A program made the translations under genes and the position numbers. From Bacteroidales bacterium (GTDB lineage: Bacteria > Bacteroidota > Bacteroidia > Bacteroidales > GCA-2748055): a stretch of DNA of 34,711 bases. Shown here piece after piece: positions 25,738 through 34,711 of the stretch; within the stretch, counting starts at the first letter, position 1; every line of letters starts with the position of its first letter. The DNA lies in contig JAIOZM010000044.1 in the NCBI GenBank assembly GCA_021740585.1, positions 1-34,711 of the forward strand, written 5' to 3'. The notes under the pieces were generated by a model, which worked only from the letters and a program-made list of their open reading frames with translations, was not told the origin of the DNA and did no database searches.

Positions 25738-27045
25738 ATGAATCTGTTAAGACAAAATAAACTCACAAAAGAATTCGATTTTTTCCTAAGTATGCCGCGG
25801 GATATGAGAATTCTGCTTATTACCAATGTAATATATGCATTGGTAATACCGGTAATCGACATTTTTGTAGGAGCATATATTATGCGTAGTTCAAATGAAC
25901 CGGGTCTGGTTGCTATTTATCAGCTGGCAGCGTATACAGGCATCCCAATAACTTTTATGATAAACGGTTTCCTGCTGAACAAGATAAAAATTGCTCATCT
26001 CTATAGTTTTGGAATGATACTCAGTGGGATATCCATGGTGTTTATGATGACTCTCGGTGAAATGAATGCCTTGGGAGTAGGGTTCGCCGGACTGATTATG
26101 GGATCCTCATTCGGATTCTTCTGGGCCAACCGCGATTACCTGGCGCTGAACACTACTAACGATGAAAACAGGAATTACTATTATGGTTTGGAGACCTTCT
26201 TCTATACCCTCACTTTTATTATTGTGCCGGTTTTGATAGGATGGTTTTTAATAAGTTCGGGAAGATGGGAATGGATTGGGGACATTGGAAATGCTTATAA
26301 AATTGTTACTATAATTGTTTTTATCTTAACCATTATATCCAGTATTATAATTCACAGGGGAAAATATGAAAACCCCAAACAAAAACGATTCCTCTATTTT
26401 AAGTTCGATAAGTTGTGGAACAAAATGCTGGTTTTAGCCGCTCTTAAAGGTCTGGCACAGGGATATTTGGTAACCGCACCTGCCATTCTTATTATGCGTT
26501 TAGTGGGAGATGAAGGTTCGCTGGGAACCATCCAAAGTCTTGCCGGAGTATTGTCGGCCATAGTATTATACTTTCTTGGGCGTCTGTCAAAACCGGAACA
26601 CAGGATTTATATCTTTTCTGTTGGGATTTTCATCTTTTTTTTGGGTACCTTAGTAAACGGTATTCTCTTTTCTGCTTCCGGTGTAATTGTTTTTGTAATG
26701 TGTAAGGTAATGTTTATGCCTTTGCATGATATTGCCTACTTCCCTATACAAATGAAGGTGATTGATTCTCTTTCATTAAAAGAAAACAGAAACCAGTTTG
26801 CCTACATCTTTAATCACGAGTTTGGTCTTTATATTGGCAGATTCCTTGGTCTGGGTTTATTCATTTTTCTTATTTATTATGTGTCTGAATCCTTTGCACT
26901 TAAATATTCACTGATCATTATTGCAAGTGTACAATTATTAGCTATCCCAGTTGCCAAAGGAGTAATTAAAGCATCAAACAACTATATTACAAAAGCTGAA
27001 CCAACATTAACCCCAACCCAGTCTTCACAAAAAAAAACAGCATAA
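25738..27045 (+). CDS. MFS transporter, probably oligosaccharide importer
   Basis: A 435-residue inner-membrane protein with about 12 predicted helices and the general look of the major facilitator superfamily. The segment GLIMGSSFGFFWANRDYLAL is followed by a long central loop rich in basic residues (about 205-230) between the two halves. It lies directly between GH130 and the paralogous lipoprotein (12-bp gap). In mannan PULs GH130 genes often sit beside an inner-membrane sugar transporter that delivers disaccharides to the cytosolic phosphorylase. That role is inferred here. No substrate-specific residues can be read. Confidence 0.8.
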   Translation: MNLLRQNKLTKEFDFFLSMPRDMRILLITNVIYALVIPVIDIFVGAYIMRSSNEPGLVAIYQLAAYTGIPITFMINGFLLNKIKIAHLYSFGMILSGISMVFMMTLGEMNALGVGFAGLIMGSSFGFFWANRDYLALNTTNDENRNYYYGLETFFYTLTFIIVPVLIGWFLISSGRWEWIGDIGNAYKIVTIIVFILTIISSIIIHRGKYENPKQKRFLYFKFDKLWNKMLVLAALKGLAQGYLVTAPAILIMRLVGDEGSLGTIQSLAGVLSAIVLYFLGRLSKPEHRIYIFSVGIFIFFLGTLVNGILFSASGVIVFVMCKVMFMPLHDIAYFPIQMKVIDSLSLKENRNQFAYIFNHEFGLYIGRFLGLGLFIFLIYYVSESFALKYSLIIIASVQLLAIPVAKGVIKASNNYITKAEPTLTPTQSSQKKTA

Positions 27046-27057
27046 AAAAAACGTTCT

Positions 27058-28776
27058 ATGAATAAAGTATTACATATATTTTTCCTATTCACAATAGCAA
27101 CTTTGTTTAGTTGTCAAATGATGAACCCTGAGGTTGAGCAAACAAGTATAAATAAGGTTGATCTGATGCCTCAACATCCAGCCCCTTACAAAATGCTCGA
27201 CTGGTATGATAAAGCCAGAGATTTTGATGAAGTAGTTTTTAATCAACAACAAGAATCACAGGAAAAGCCCTTTGTATGGTTTGATTCTTCCCAAAGAAAT
27301 TTCCCACAAACAACATTTGGCTTATTCACGGTTATCAGTGACATACGTCAGGGACCCGATAAAAACAATGGTGAGTTTCACGAGGCACTTGCTTCACTTG
27401 GAGCATTAATGAGTGCAGGACTTGTAGGTATTGATAAAACCGATCAAAAGGGTATTAATTACGTCAAAATGGTTCAGAATTATTTTAATAAGGATAATGA
27501 CTGGAACATTATGATGAATAATACATGCGCAGAGGTTGCACTTTTGGGTGGGGGATATGGCCGGGATTGGTGGTACGATGTGTTCCCGAATGTTTTATAC
27601 TACGCTGTCTCCGATGTTTTTCCGGGTGTGGAAGGAGCAGATAGTTTGCAAAAAATAATAGCAGAACAGTTTTACAAAGCCGATTCCACAATGGATGGGA
27701 ATTACGATTATTCTTATTTCGATTATAGTGAAATGGAAGGGAAGCGGAACTTTATTACCCCTCAGCAAGATGCTGCTGCCGGTCACGCTTATGTACTATA
27801 TTCTGCTTTCCAGAAATTCGGAGACGAACGCTATTTAGAAGGAGCCATTTCAGCAACAGACGCCCTGTTTTCTCAGACAGAAAGTCGCTTTTATGAGGTT
27901 CTTATGCCCTTTGGGGCCTATACAGCAGCCAGATTGAATGCAGAAACAGGGAGTAATTATGATATTTCAAAAATATTATCATGGACTTTTGATGGTTGTG
28001 TAGCAGATTCCGGAAGAACCGGTTGGGGAATTATAAACGATAACTGGGGCGGTTTTGATGTGAGTGGAATTCAGGGTAACATTATTCAGGAAGGAGGATA
28101 TGGATTTCTGATGAATACCTTCGATATGGCCTGGCCTTTGGTTCCAATGGTACGATATGAACCACAATATGCTCAAACCATTGGAAAATGGATGCTTAAT
28201 GCGGCCAATTCTGCACGCTTGTTTTATCCCTATGAAATTCCTGATCAGAATCAATGGCTGCCAGAAATGAAAGAAGTGACCAAAAATGTTATAGCATATG
28301 AAGGACTGAAAAAAACAGATATATTCAATAAGGAGGAACTCAAAGGTATTTCGCCGGTAGCATTAGGCGACGGACCCAACTGGGTAATTGGACAGCCGCC
28401 CATTTCAATGTTTAGCATTTACGGTTCTGCTCATGTAGGAATTTTTGGGTCAATCATCCGGGAAACAAATGTTGAGCAGATTCTTCAGCTGAACTGCCTG
28501 GCTACCGATTTTTACAGAGAAGCTTCCTATCCAACATTCATATACTATAACCCTTTTGATGAGGATAAAGAGATCGAATATTATAGTGAAAATGAAGCTG
28601 TAGATCTTTATGATGCCATTCAACATCGTATTGTCGCCACTGAGATTACTAATACTGGCAGTTTTATAATTCCTGCCGGGCAAACTATGCTAATCGTGGA
28701 AATACCAACCGGCAGCAAACCGGAAAGGCTTGGAAACAAAATTATGCTCAACGATATCATCATTGCTTATAAATAG
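27058..28776 (+). CDS. Lipoprotein, unassigned probable carbohydrate-active enzyme; paralogue of the N-terminal domain at 21212-24316
   Basis: A 572-residue lipoprotein (lipobox Cys19, ATLFSC). After the anchor, the whole chain corresponds to the first 540 residues of the secreted protein on the opposite strand. Shared landmarks in order are PAPYKMLDWY, RDWWYDVFPN, a PQQDAAAGHAY segment, GAYTAARLNAETG, NWGGFDVSG, GGYGFLMN, GKWMLNAANSARLFY, VIAYEGLK and YGSAHVGIFG. Conserved Trp, Tyr, Asp and Glu residues over a helix-rich chain with a beta-rich C-terminal part would suit an alpha/alpha-barrel glycosidase or lyase with a beta-sandwich. I do not know the family. It lies between the MFS and SusC genes, so it most likely acts on oligosaccharides at the outer membrane or in the periplasm. 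Confidence 0.8.
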   Translation: MNKVLHIFFLFTIATLFSCQMMNPEVEQTSINKVDLMPQHPAPYKMLDWYDKARDFDEVVFNQQQESQEKPFVWFDSSQRNFPQTTFGLFTVISDIRQGPDKNNGEFHEALASLGALMSAGLVGIDKTDQKGINYVKMVQNYFNKDNDWNIMMNNTCAEVALLGGGYGRDWWYDVFPNVLYYAVSDVFPGVEGADSLQKIIAEQFYKADSTMDGNYDYSYFDYSEMEGKRNFITPQQDAAAGHAYVLYSAFQKFGDERYLEGAISATDALFSQTESRFYEVLMPFGAYTAARLNAETGSNYDISKILSWTFDGCVADSGRTGWGIINDNWGGFDVSGIQGNIIQEGGYGFLMNTFDMAWPLVPMVRYEPQYAQTIGKWMLNAANSARLFYPYEIPDQNQWLPEMKEVTKNVIAYEGLKKTDIFNKEELKGISPVALGDGPNWVIGQPPISMFSIYGSAHVGIFGSIIRETNVEQILQLNCLATDFYREASYPTFIYYNPFDEDKEIEYYSENEAVDLYDAIQHRIVATEITNTGSFIIPAGQTMLIVEIPTGSKPERLGNKIMLNDIIIAYK

Positions 28777-28825
28777 CTTGATGATAAATATGCTGAAATA
28801 AAAATTAACAATTAAAATTCATCCA

Positions 28826-31800
28826 ATGAATTTGAAAAACAGAATTCTTTACTTGCTTTTCCTTGGTTTAATACTCAATCCAATGAATATTATGGCCCAG
28901 AGCAAGAGCATCTCAGGTAAGATAACAAATCCTGAAGGGGATGAACTAATTGGAGTTAATATAGTGGTTAAGGGTACCTTAATTGGAACTATTTCTTCTT
29001 TTACCGGTGAGTTTTCAATGAATATCCCGGCCGATGTTTCAGATCCTGTGCTTGTATTTTCTTATATAGGGTCTCAAACTCAGGAGATTTCAGTAGGAAG
29101 TGCAACTACTTTCGATATAGTGCTGCTTGCCGACATGGAACTGCTGGATGAAGTGGTGGTTGTAGGTTATGGTACCCAGCGCAAAGTTGATCTTACGGGA
29201 TCGGTTTCAAGCGTGAAAATGGAAGAATTGGAAAACCTTCCGGTTTCCAGTGTCGATCAGGCATTGCAAGGTAAGGCCGCAGGTGTGAATATAACTCAGA
29301 ATACCGGGGCACCTGGAGCTGGGGTTGCCGTTCGAATAAGGGGTGTTGGCTCTATTAACAGCAGCAATTCGCCATTATATATCGTTGATGGGGTTCCTAC
29401 TGTTAATGCATTGAGTAACATCGCAGTTTCTGATATTGAATCTGTAAGTGTACTTAAAGATGGTGCTTCCGCTGCTATATATGGCTCAAGAGCAAATAAT
29501 GGGGTTGTACTTATTACAACTAAAAAAGGAACTGGCGGGCAAACTAAAGTGAGCTTCAATACCATGATTGGAATGCAAGGTCCCGGTCTGATTACACCCA
29601 TGGCAAATAAAGATCAGTATGTTGAAATGTATAATGAGGCAGCCAATAACGACAATGCTTTTATTGATGACGATCTTTTAAAACGCCCACTCATAACTCC
29701 GGCATACTCAGCTACTCTTCCTGATGTGAATCATCTGGATGAGATTTTCCGCAATGCACTTATTCAGAATCATAGTTTGTCTGTAAGTGGAGGAAATGAA
29801 AAAACAAGATACATGATGTCAGCCAGCCATTTTGGTCAGGAAGGAATTCTTCTAAACAGTGATTACAAGCGTACAACCGGAAAGCTTAGTATTACTTCAG
29901 ATGCTTATGATTGGCTTACCATAGGTGCAAATCTGAATATCTCTCAGGACGAAAACAATATTGTAGGAAGTAGTGGAGATGGTTATGGAGGAAATGGAGG
30001 TAGTATTGTACGTTATGCCTTTTTCAGAACGCCTGCCATTTCTGTTTATGACGAAAATGGAGAATTTGTTGATAAACCTGATTACCCTGGATTTTTTGGG
30101 GATGGATATAATCCGGTGGGTTTAGCACTGAATCAGAATAATGTAAAAGCAGAAAACCGAATCTTTGGAGACATAAATGCTGCAATAAAATTTACAGATA
30201 AATTAAACCTGATTTCTACGCTTGGTATGGACAAAGCAGATTTCATTCAAAGAAGGTTTGATAAGACCTGGGGAACCGATGACCGCATAAATGGTACAAA
30301 TACACTCTCGGTTACCGATGGCGGAATAATGAATTGGTCCTGGAGTAATGCACTTACTTTTAATACTACTTTGGCTGAAGACCACAATGTATCAGCAATG
30401 CTAGGTACAGAATTAATAAAGGGCTCTGTATATCAAAACTCTGCCTCTGAAAAGGATTTCCCTGATCAGGATATGACTTTAGTCTATTTAGGGAATGGTC
30501 AAGGGGCTACCACAGCTAGTGAATCACAGGAAGGATATAGTCTGGTTTCCTTCTTTGGCAGAACAAATTATAACTATCAGAATAAATACCTTGTTGCAGC
30601 TACCATTAGGCAGGACGGATCCTCCCGCTTTAGTGAAGATAATCGTTGGGGAACTTTCTATTCCTTATCAACAGGATGGAGAATTGACAGAGAAGATTTT
30701 TTTGACAATATTTCAAATATAAACCTACTTAAGCTTCGAGCCTCTTTTGGAGCAATTGGGAATCAGGAAATTGGATATTATGCCTACACCGACCAGATCA
30801 GTTCTAATTATAACTATCCATTTGGAGGTGTTTCTACAGATGGCTATGCAAGATCTGTTTATGGAAACGCTGATGTCCAGTGGGAAACCAGTAATCAGTA
30901 CGATGTAGGAATCGACCTCAGCATGTATAATCATCGTTTAAGTTTAACGGTTGATTACTTCTATAAGATAACAAGTAATATGCTTACAAAGGAGCCCATT
31001 CCTCCTTCAGCAGGTTCCATTGAAGAGGCATGGGTGAATAGAGGTAAAATACTTAACAGTGGATTTGAATTTGAATTGAACTATAAACAGGCCTATGACC
31101 ATGGACTCATTTCAATTACAGGAATGCTGGCTACCATCCATAATGAAGTGCTGGAACTGGATGCACCCATTACCGGAGGCCGGATTGATAATGGAGTTTT
31201 TGCCACACTCACACAAGAAGGTGAAAGTGTAGGCGCTTTTTATCTGTATGAAATGGAGGGAATTTTTCAGAATACCATAGATATTGTTACACACGCAAAT
31301 CAGGGTGATAACATAAAACCTGGAGATGTTATGTATAAAGATCAGGATTCTAACGGGATAATTGACGAGAACGACAGAACCTTTGTAGGTAGTGCAATCC
31401 CTGATTTTACTTATGGGTTGAATATTATGGCAGAATACAAAGCTTTCGATGCCTCTATGTTTTTACAAGGAAGCTATGGAAATGAAATTTATTATCAGAT
31501 TGCTACAGATATTGAAGGTTTTTACCGGCCTTTCAATGTTACGCAAAGGTATTATGATGAACGTTGGACAGGAGAAGGAACCAGCGATACTCAACCAAGA
31601 GCTTCCTGGGCAGGCAAAGCAAACAATACCAAACCTTCAACTCGCTTTCTTGAAAGTGGTGCTTATCTGAGACTCAAGAATATTCAGATAGGATATACTC
31701 TTCCTGATGAAATAGCACATAAGGCTTATTTCGACAAAATGAGGGTTTATGTTACGGGTCAGAATATACTAACCTTCACAAAATATCCGGGTCTGGATCC

Positions 31801-31915
31801 GGAAATGACTGTAAGTGACAACTCTACATCTGAAGGAGATATGGCAGCTGGAATTGATTGGGGAACTTATCCTTCAGCCGTTTCATATAGTATTGGAATA
31901 CAATTAACCTTTTAA
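28826..31915 (+). CDS. SusC-like TonB-dependent outer-membrane transporter
   Basis: A 1029-residue SusC homologue. Signal peptide about 1-25 (ending IMAQ), carboxypeptidase-D-like domain about 28-102 (ISGKITNPEGDELIGVNI), junction motif LDEVVVVGYGTQRK (107-120), plug to about 230 (VLKDGASAAIYGSRANNG, VVLITTKKG), then the barrel, ending GIQLTF. It is followed 12 bp later by its SusD partner. It should import the oligosaccharides released at the surface. Sequence is clearly different from the SusC at 8408, so the two loci handle different ligands. Confidence 0.95.
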   Translation: MNLKNRILYLLFLGLILNPMNIMAQSKSISGKITNPEGDELIGVNIVVKGTLIGTISSFTGEFSMNIPADVSDPVLVFSYIGSQTQEISVGSATTFDIVLLADMELLDEVVVVGYGTQRKVDLTGSVSSVKMEELENLPVSSVDQALQGKAAGVNITQNTGAPGAGVAVRIRGVGSINSSNSPLYIVDGVPTVNALSNIAVSDIESVSVLKDGASAAIYGSRANNGVVLITTKKGTGGQTKVSFNTMIGMQGPGLITPMANKDQYVEMYNEAANNDNAFIDDDLLKRPLITPAYSATLPDVNHLDEIFRNALIQNHSLSVSGGNEKTRYMMSASHFGQEGILLNSDYKRTTGKLSITSDAYDWLTIGANLNISQDENNIVGSSGDGYGGNGGSIVRYAFFRTPAISVYDENGEFVDKPDYPGFFGDGYNPVGLALNQNNVKAENRIFGDINAAIKFTDKLNLISTLGMDKADFIQRRFDKTWGTDDRINGTNTLSVTDGGIMNWSWSNALTFNTTLAEDHNVSAMLGTELIKGSVYQNSASEKDFPDQDMTLVYLGNGQGATTASESQEGYSLVSFFGRTNYNYQNKYLVAATIRQDGSSRFSEDNRWGTFYSLSTGWRIDREDFFDNISNINLLKLRASFGAIGNQEIGYYAYTDQISSNYNYPFGGVSTDGYARSVYGNADVQWETSNQYDVGIDLSMYNHRLSLTVDYFYKITSNMLTKEPIPPSAGSIEEAWVNRGKILNSGFEFELNYKQAYDHGLISITGMLATIHNEVLELDAPITGGRIDNGVFATLTQEGESVGAFYLYEMEGIFQNTIDIVTHANQGDNIKPGDVMYKDQDSNGIIDENDRTFVGSAIPDFTYGLNIMAEYKAFDASMFLQGSYGNEIYYQIATDIEGFYRPFNVTQRYYDERWTGEGTSDTQPRASWAGKANNTKPSTRFLESGAYLRLKNIQIGYTLPDEIAHKAYFDKMRVYVTGQNILTFTKYPGLDPEMTVSDNSTSEGDMAAGIDWGTYPSAVSYSIGIQLTF

Positions 31916-31926
31916 ATAGAATCAAA

Positions 31927-33417
31927 ATGAACTATAAATTATTGATTACTATAACAGTATTAGTCTTTAGCCTCGGATGTTCAGAATTTCTGACAGAAGA
32001 TCTTCAGGGTACCTACTCCAATTCCACATTTTATAAGACTGCTGAACATGCACTTCTTGCAACCAATGCATGCTATGAACCGCTTGCATTTAAGTCGGCC
32101 GAAAACAATATTTGGGTATTTGGTGATGTAGCTTCCGACGATGCTACAAAGGGCGGAAATCCAGGTGATCAGAGCGACATTTCTTTTATTGAGAATTTTG
32201 AAACTAACCCTGACAACGGATTTGTATTAGCAATATGGGAGCATTGTTATAATGGCATTTCCAGAACCAATGAAGCTATAGCAAATATTCCAAATATTGA
32301 TATGGATATAACTCTGAGAAATCAATATGTTGCAGAAGCTAAATTTTTACGTGCCTATTATTATTTTCAACTGGTAAATATTTTTGGTGAAATACCTCTG
32401 AAAACTCAACCTGTTGAAACATCGGAAGATTTGCATGTGGCTACCTCAAGTGTTGATATTATTTATAGTCAGATTGAAACAGATTTACTTTCTGCCAAAA
32501 ATAGTCTTCCTGTTACAATCACTGCCGGTAATTATGGAAGAGCATCGAAAGGAGCCGCTTTTGGTCTATTGGCAAAGGCATATCTGTATAATGCGAATTA
32601 TGAAGATGCTCTCGCATATGTTGATTCTCTGGAGGCCTTAAATTTATACGGACTTATGGATGTTTACAGGCACAATTTCATGCTGGCCTATGAAAATAAT
32701 AAGGAATCCATTTTCGAGATTCAGCATTTAAAAGATCAGGACCCGTTTCAGGGGAGTTCTATGAATCAGTGGTTTGCACCTGCTTTGGAAAATGGATACT
32801 ATTTTGATGTGCCAAGACAGGATTTTATTGATGAGTTTGAAGTAACCGCAGGTGGAGTTGTCGACCCACGTCTTGACTATACCGTTGGCAGAGATGGAGA
32901 GACCTGGCTAAACGGAGAAGCTTTTGATCCGGCATGGTCGCCCTCTGGTTATATTCAGAAAAAGCATATTCAGCCGCTTGCTGAAGTTGGAAAAAGTACC
33001 AAAGGAGATGGTGATTTAAACTATACTTATATGAGGTATAGCGATATACTTCTTATAAAAGCCGAGGCGCTGAACGAGCTGAACAGAGGGTCGGAAGCAT
33101 TAGTTGCCCTGAATGCAGTCAGAACCAGAGCCAGAGAAAGCTATCTCTACGATGAGGATCTTAGCCTTTTTGGTTCCATTCCGGCTGATTTGTTACCGGC
33201 AGTTGTTGCCAGCTCAAAGGGGACCATACAGCAGGCAATTATGCATGAACGAAGAGTGGAACTTGGATTTGAATTCCATCGTTATTTCGACTTGATGCGC
33301 TATGGCAAAGCTGTAGCCGAATCAGCCCTTTCATATACCAGTTTCAATTATGATACCAAACGATATTTCCCAATTCCTCAAAGTGAATTGGACATTAACC
33401 TTAACATCAATTATTAA
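31927..33417 (+). CDS. SusD/RagB-like glycan-binding surface lipoprotein
   Basis: A 496-residue lipoprotein with lipobox Cys18 (SLGC). The SusD hallmarks are clear: FLTEDLQGTYSN near the N-terminus, WEHCYNGISRTNEAI, AEAKFLRAYYYFQLVN (TPR region), AKAYLYNANYEDAL, RYSDILLIKAEALNEL, LNAVRTRARES and the C-terminal ERRVELGFEFHRYFDLMRYGKA, ending YFPIPQSELDIN. It forms the lid of the adjacent SusC. It is followed 22 bp later by a LamG surface lipoprotein. Confidence 0.96.
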   Translation: MNYKLLITITVLVFSLGCSEFLTEDLQGTYSNSTFYKTAEHALLATNACYEPLAFKSAENNIWVFGDVASDDATKGGNPGDQSDISFIENFETNPDNGFVLAIWEHCYNGISRTNEAIANIPNIDMDITLRNQYVAEAKFLRAYYYFQLVNIFGEIPLKTQPVETSEDLHVATSSVDIIYSQIETDLLSAKNSLPVTITAGNYGRASKGAAFGLLAKAYLYNANYEDALAYVDSLEALNLYGLMDVYRHNFMLAYENNKESIFEIQHLKDQDPFQGSSMNQWFAPALENGYYFDVPRQDFIDEFEVTAGGVVDPRLDYTVGRDGETWLNGEAFDPAWSPSGYIQKKHIQPLAEVGKSTKGDGDLNYTYMRYSDILLIKAEALNELNRGSEALVALNAVRTRARESYLYDEDLSLFGSIPADLLPAVVASSKGTIQQAIMHERRVELGFEFHRYFDLMRYGKAVAESALSYTSFNYDTKRYFPIPQSELDINLNINY

Positions 33418-33439
33418 TCTTTAATTTAATTTTATTATT

Positions 33440-34492
33440 ATGAAAACAATCAAAGTTGGTTTTTTTACTCTAATCCTGATGATGGCTTCAGCATCGTTTT
33501 TGATGACAAGCTGTGATAAGGATGACGAAGAAGTTGTAGTTGTAAAAACTGCACTGGAACAAGCTATTACTGATGCTGAAGATCTTTTAGCATCAACAGA
33601 AGAAGGTACCGCAGAAGGTCAGTACGTACGTGGCTCTAAAGCTCCTTTTCAGGTTGTTGTTGATGCGGCTCTCTTAGTATTTAATAATACTACAGCCACT
33701 CAAATTCAGGTTGACAATACAGTTATCGCACTGGCAGCTGCAACAACAGCCTACAATGCAAACATTGTGTCTGCTATTGCTCCTGCTTCTCTAAAGGGTC
33801 ATTGGACTTTTGATGATGGAACCGGAACTGTTCTTACTGATTATTCAGGAAGTCAATTCAACGGTACTCTTATGTCGGGCGCTGATACTTGGGGAGGTGG
33901 ACTTCCAACCTGGACTACCGACCGTTTTGGGAATGCTGCTGGAGCCCTTGCTTTTGCAATGGGATCATGGGTTAAAGTTCCTTACAATGCTGCTCTGAAT
34001 CCTACAACTATGTCGGTTTCTGTTTGGATTAAATCTACTGAGTTAAAAGGAGGCCGCTTTTTGGGTCTGCAATCATGGCTTGGATACAAATGGGAGATAC
34101 AGGATGCCGGAAAATCATTCTTTACGATGTCAGCAACTGAAGGTATCTATGATAGAGATACTGATCCTCCTTTGACAGCAGGAACATGGTATAACTTAGC
34201 GGTTACTTTTGGTGGTGGAAATATGACTTTTTACATCAATGGTACAGAGACTATGAAATGGGATAATACTCCGGGTACAGGTGTTTCAGTTACTGGTCAT
34301 GATTTAGCCATTGGACGTGGTTCATCAAAATATGCTGCCACTGATACTAATTATGATAATGATCATATTATTCCTCTGGCTTGGGGTGGTTATTTTACAG
34401 GTGCGATGGATGATTTAAGAATTTACAATACGGTATTAACCGGTGCTCAGATCATGTCTATTTACGAACTTGAGAAAGTTGTTGTTAAATAA
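33440..34492 (+). CDS. LamG-domain surface lipoprotein, probable surface glycan-binding protein
   Basis: A 350-residue lipoprotein, lipobox Cys25 (LMTSC) followed by acidic DKDDEE, a surface-export-like signal. About 35-110 is a helical FIVAR-like segment (ALEQAITDAEDLL, alanine-rich). About 115-345 is a LamG / concanavalin-like beta-sandwich (LKGHWTFDDGTG, MSVSVWIKS, GTWYNLAVTF, GAMDDLRIYN). It occupies the SusE/SusF position after susD, so it most likely binds the target glycan at the cell surface. The LamG end closely resembles that of the T9SS-secreted protein at 21212-24316. It is last in the operon and is followed by a strong terminator. Confidence 0.85.
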   Translation: MKTIKVGFFTLILMMASASFLMTSCDKDDEEVVVVKTALEQAITDAEDLLASTEEGTAEGQYVRGSKAPFQVVVDAALLVFNNTTATQIQVDNTVIALAAATTAYNANIVSAIAPASLKGHWTFDDGTGTVLTDYSGSQFNGTLMSGADTWGGGLPTWTTDRFGNAAGALAFAMGSWVKVPYNAALNPTTMSVSVWIKSTELKGGRFLGLQSWLGYKWEIQDAGKSFFTMSATEGIYDRDTDPPLTAGTWYNLAVTFGGGNMTFYINGTETMKWDNTPGTGVSVTGHDLAIGRGSSKYAATDTNYDNDHIIPLAWGGYFTGAMDDLRIYNTVLTGAQIMSIYELEKVVVK

Positions 34493-34547
34493 TACTTTAA
34501 TTGACATATAAAAATGTCGATAATAGATTAGGTTTATTGCTTTAAAG

Positions 34548-34582
34548 AAGGGGATGTCATGGTATTTGGCATCCTCTTTTTT
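34548..34582 (+). terminator. Rho-independent terminator of the PUL operon
   Basis: A 10-bp stem (34550-34559 with 34567-34576, including two G-U pairs) closes a 7-nt loop and is followed by six T residues at 34577-34582. Two extra A-T pairs extend the base. It ends transcription after the LamG lipoprotein gene. Confidence 0.85.
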
Positions 34583-34711
34583 GTATGTCGGGCATGGTAA
34601 TAAGCTTGCGAGGTGAAAGTCCTTGTACGTGCCGAGTTGATAGGAAACGTTAGCGAATGGCAAAGGTGTTGTGGGTGACTACAAATCTGAAAGAAGCCAT
34701 CAGCAAACTTG
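34583..34711 (+). mobile_element. 5' end of a probable group II intron, truncated by the window end
   Basis: Three blocks typical of bacterial group II intron domain I occur in order and at normal spacing: GAGGTGAAAGTCC (34610-34622), TAGCGAATGGCAAAGGTGT (34651-34669) and AATCTGAAAGAAGC (34684-34697). The 5' splice site is not certain. GTATG at 34583, directly after the T-run of the terminator, is a candidate for the GUGYG-like start. Insertion directly after a terminator hairpin is the known habit of class C introns, but the subclass cannot be decided here. Domain IV with the reverse transcriptase would lie beyond the window. Confidence 0.72.

Overview
The window looks like a chromosome segment of a Bacteroidota organism, probably an environmental or marine Marinilabiliales/Cytophagales-type lineage. 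I infer this from two SusC/SusD pairs, a hybrid two-component regulator, type IX secretion (T9SS) C-terminal domains, Bacteroidetes-style -7 boxes (TAnnTTTG), AT-rich intergenic DNA and the near absence of Shine-Dalgarno sequences. No rRNA, tRNA, CRISPR array or complete insertion sequence was recognised.

Region 1 (1-1476) is an edge region. It holds a 32-bp tandem repeat followed by an inverted partial copy, then a purple-acid-phosphatase-like lipoprotein on the minus strand.

Region 2 (1477-15339) is a peptide- or amino-acid-type SusCD locus, not an obvious polysaccharide locus. A membrane-spanning regulator (kelch-type periplasmic sensor, one TM, cytoplasmic SARP-like winged helix plus activation domain) reads leftward. 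Divergent from it is a seven-gene rightward operon: DcuC-family C4-dicarboxylate carrier, isoaspartyl-dipeptidase-like amidohydrolase, M14 zinc carboxypeptidase, SusC, SusD, SLC13/DASS-type anion symporter and an SGNH-hydrolase lipoprotein. The simplest reading is capture of an Asp- or isoAsp-containing peptide or conjugate at the outer membrane, trimming in the periplasm, and import or exchange of C4-dicarboxylates. The amidohydrolase keeps all metal ligands of E. coli IadA but differs at three substrate-side positions, so its true substrate may be new.

Region 3 (15340-16840) holds a MITE-like inverted-repeat element and a T9SS-secreted lamin-tail-domain protein.

Region 4 (16841-34492) is a polysaccharide utilisation locus (PUL). 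On the minus strand are a hybrid two-component system (HTCS) and a large T9SS-secreted multidomain protein. On the plus strand are a GH130 glycoside phosphorylase/hydrolase, an MFS sugar transporter, a lipoprotein paralogous to the N-terminal half of the secreted protein, SusC, SusD and a LamG-domain surface lipoprotein. GH130 is the only glycosidase family I recognise. The two paralogues are therefore the best candidates for the depolymerising enzymes, and I cannot assign them to a family. An 11-bp direct repeat with a 21-bp period sits about 60 bp upstream of the GH130 gene and is a plausible HTCS operator.

Region 5 (34493-34711) has a rho-independent terminator followed immediately by what looks like the 5' part of a group II intron, cut by the window end.
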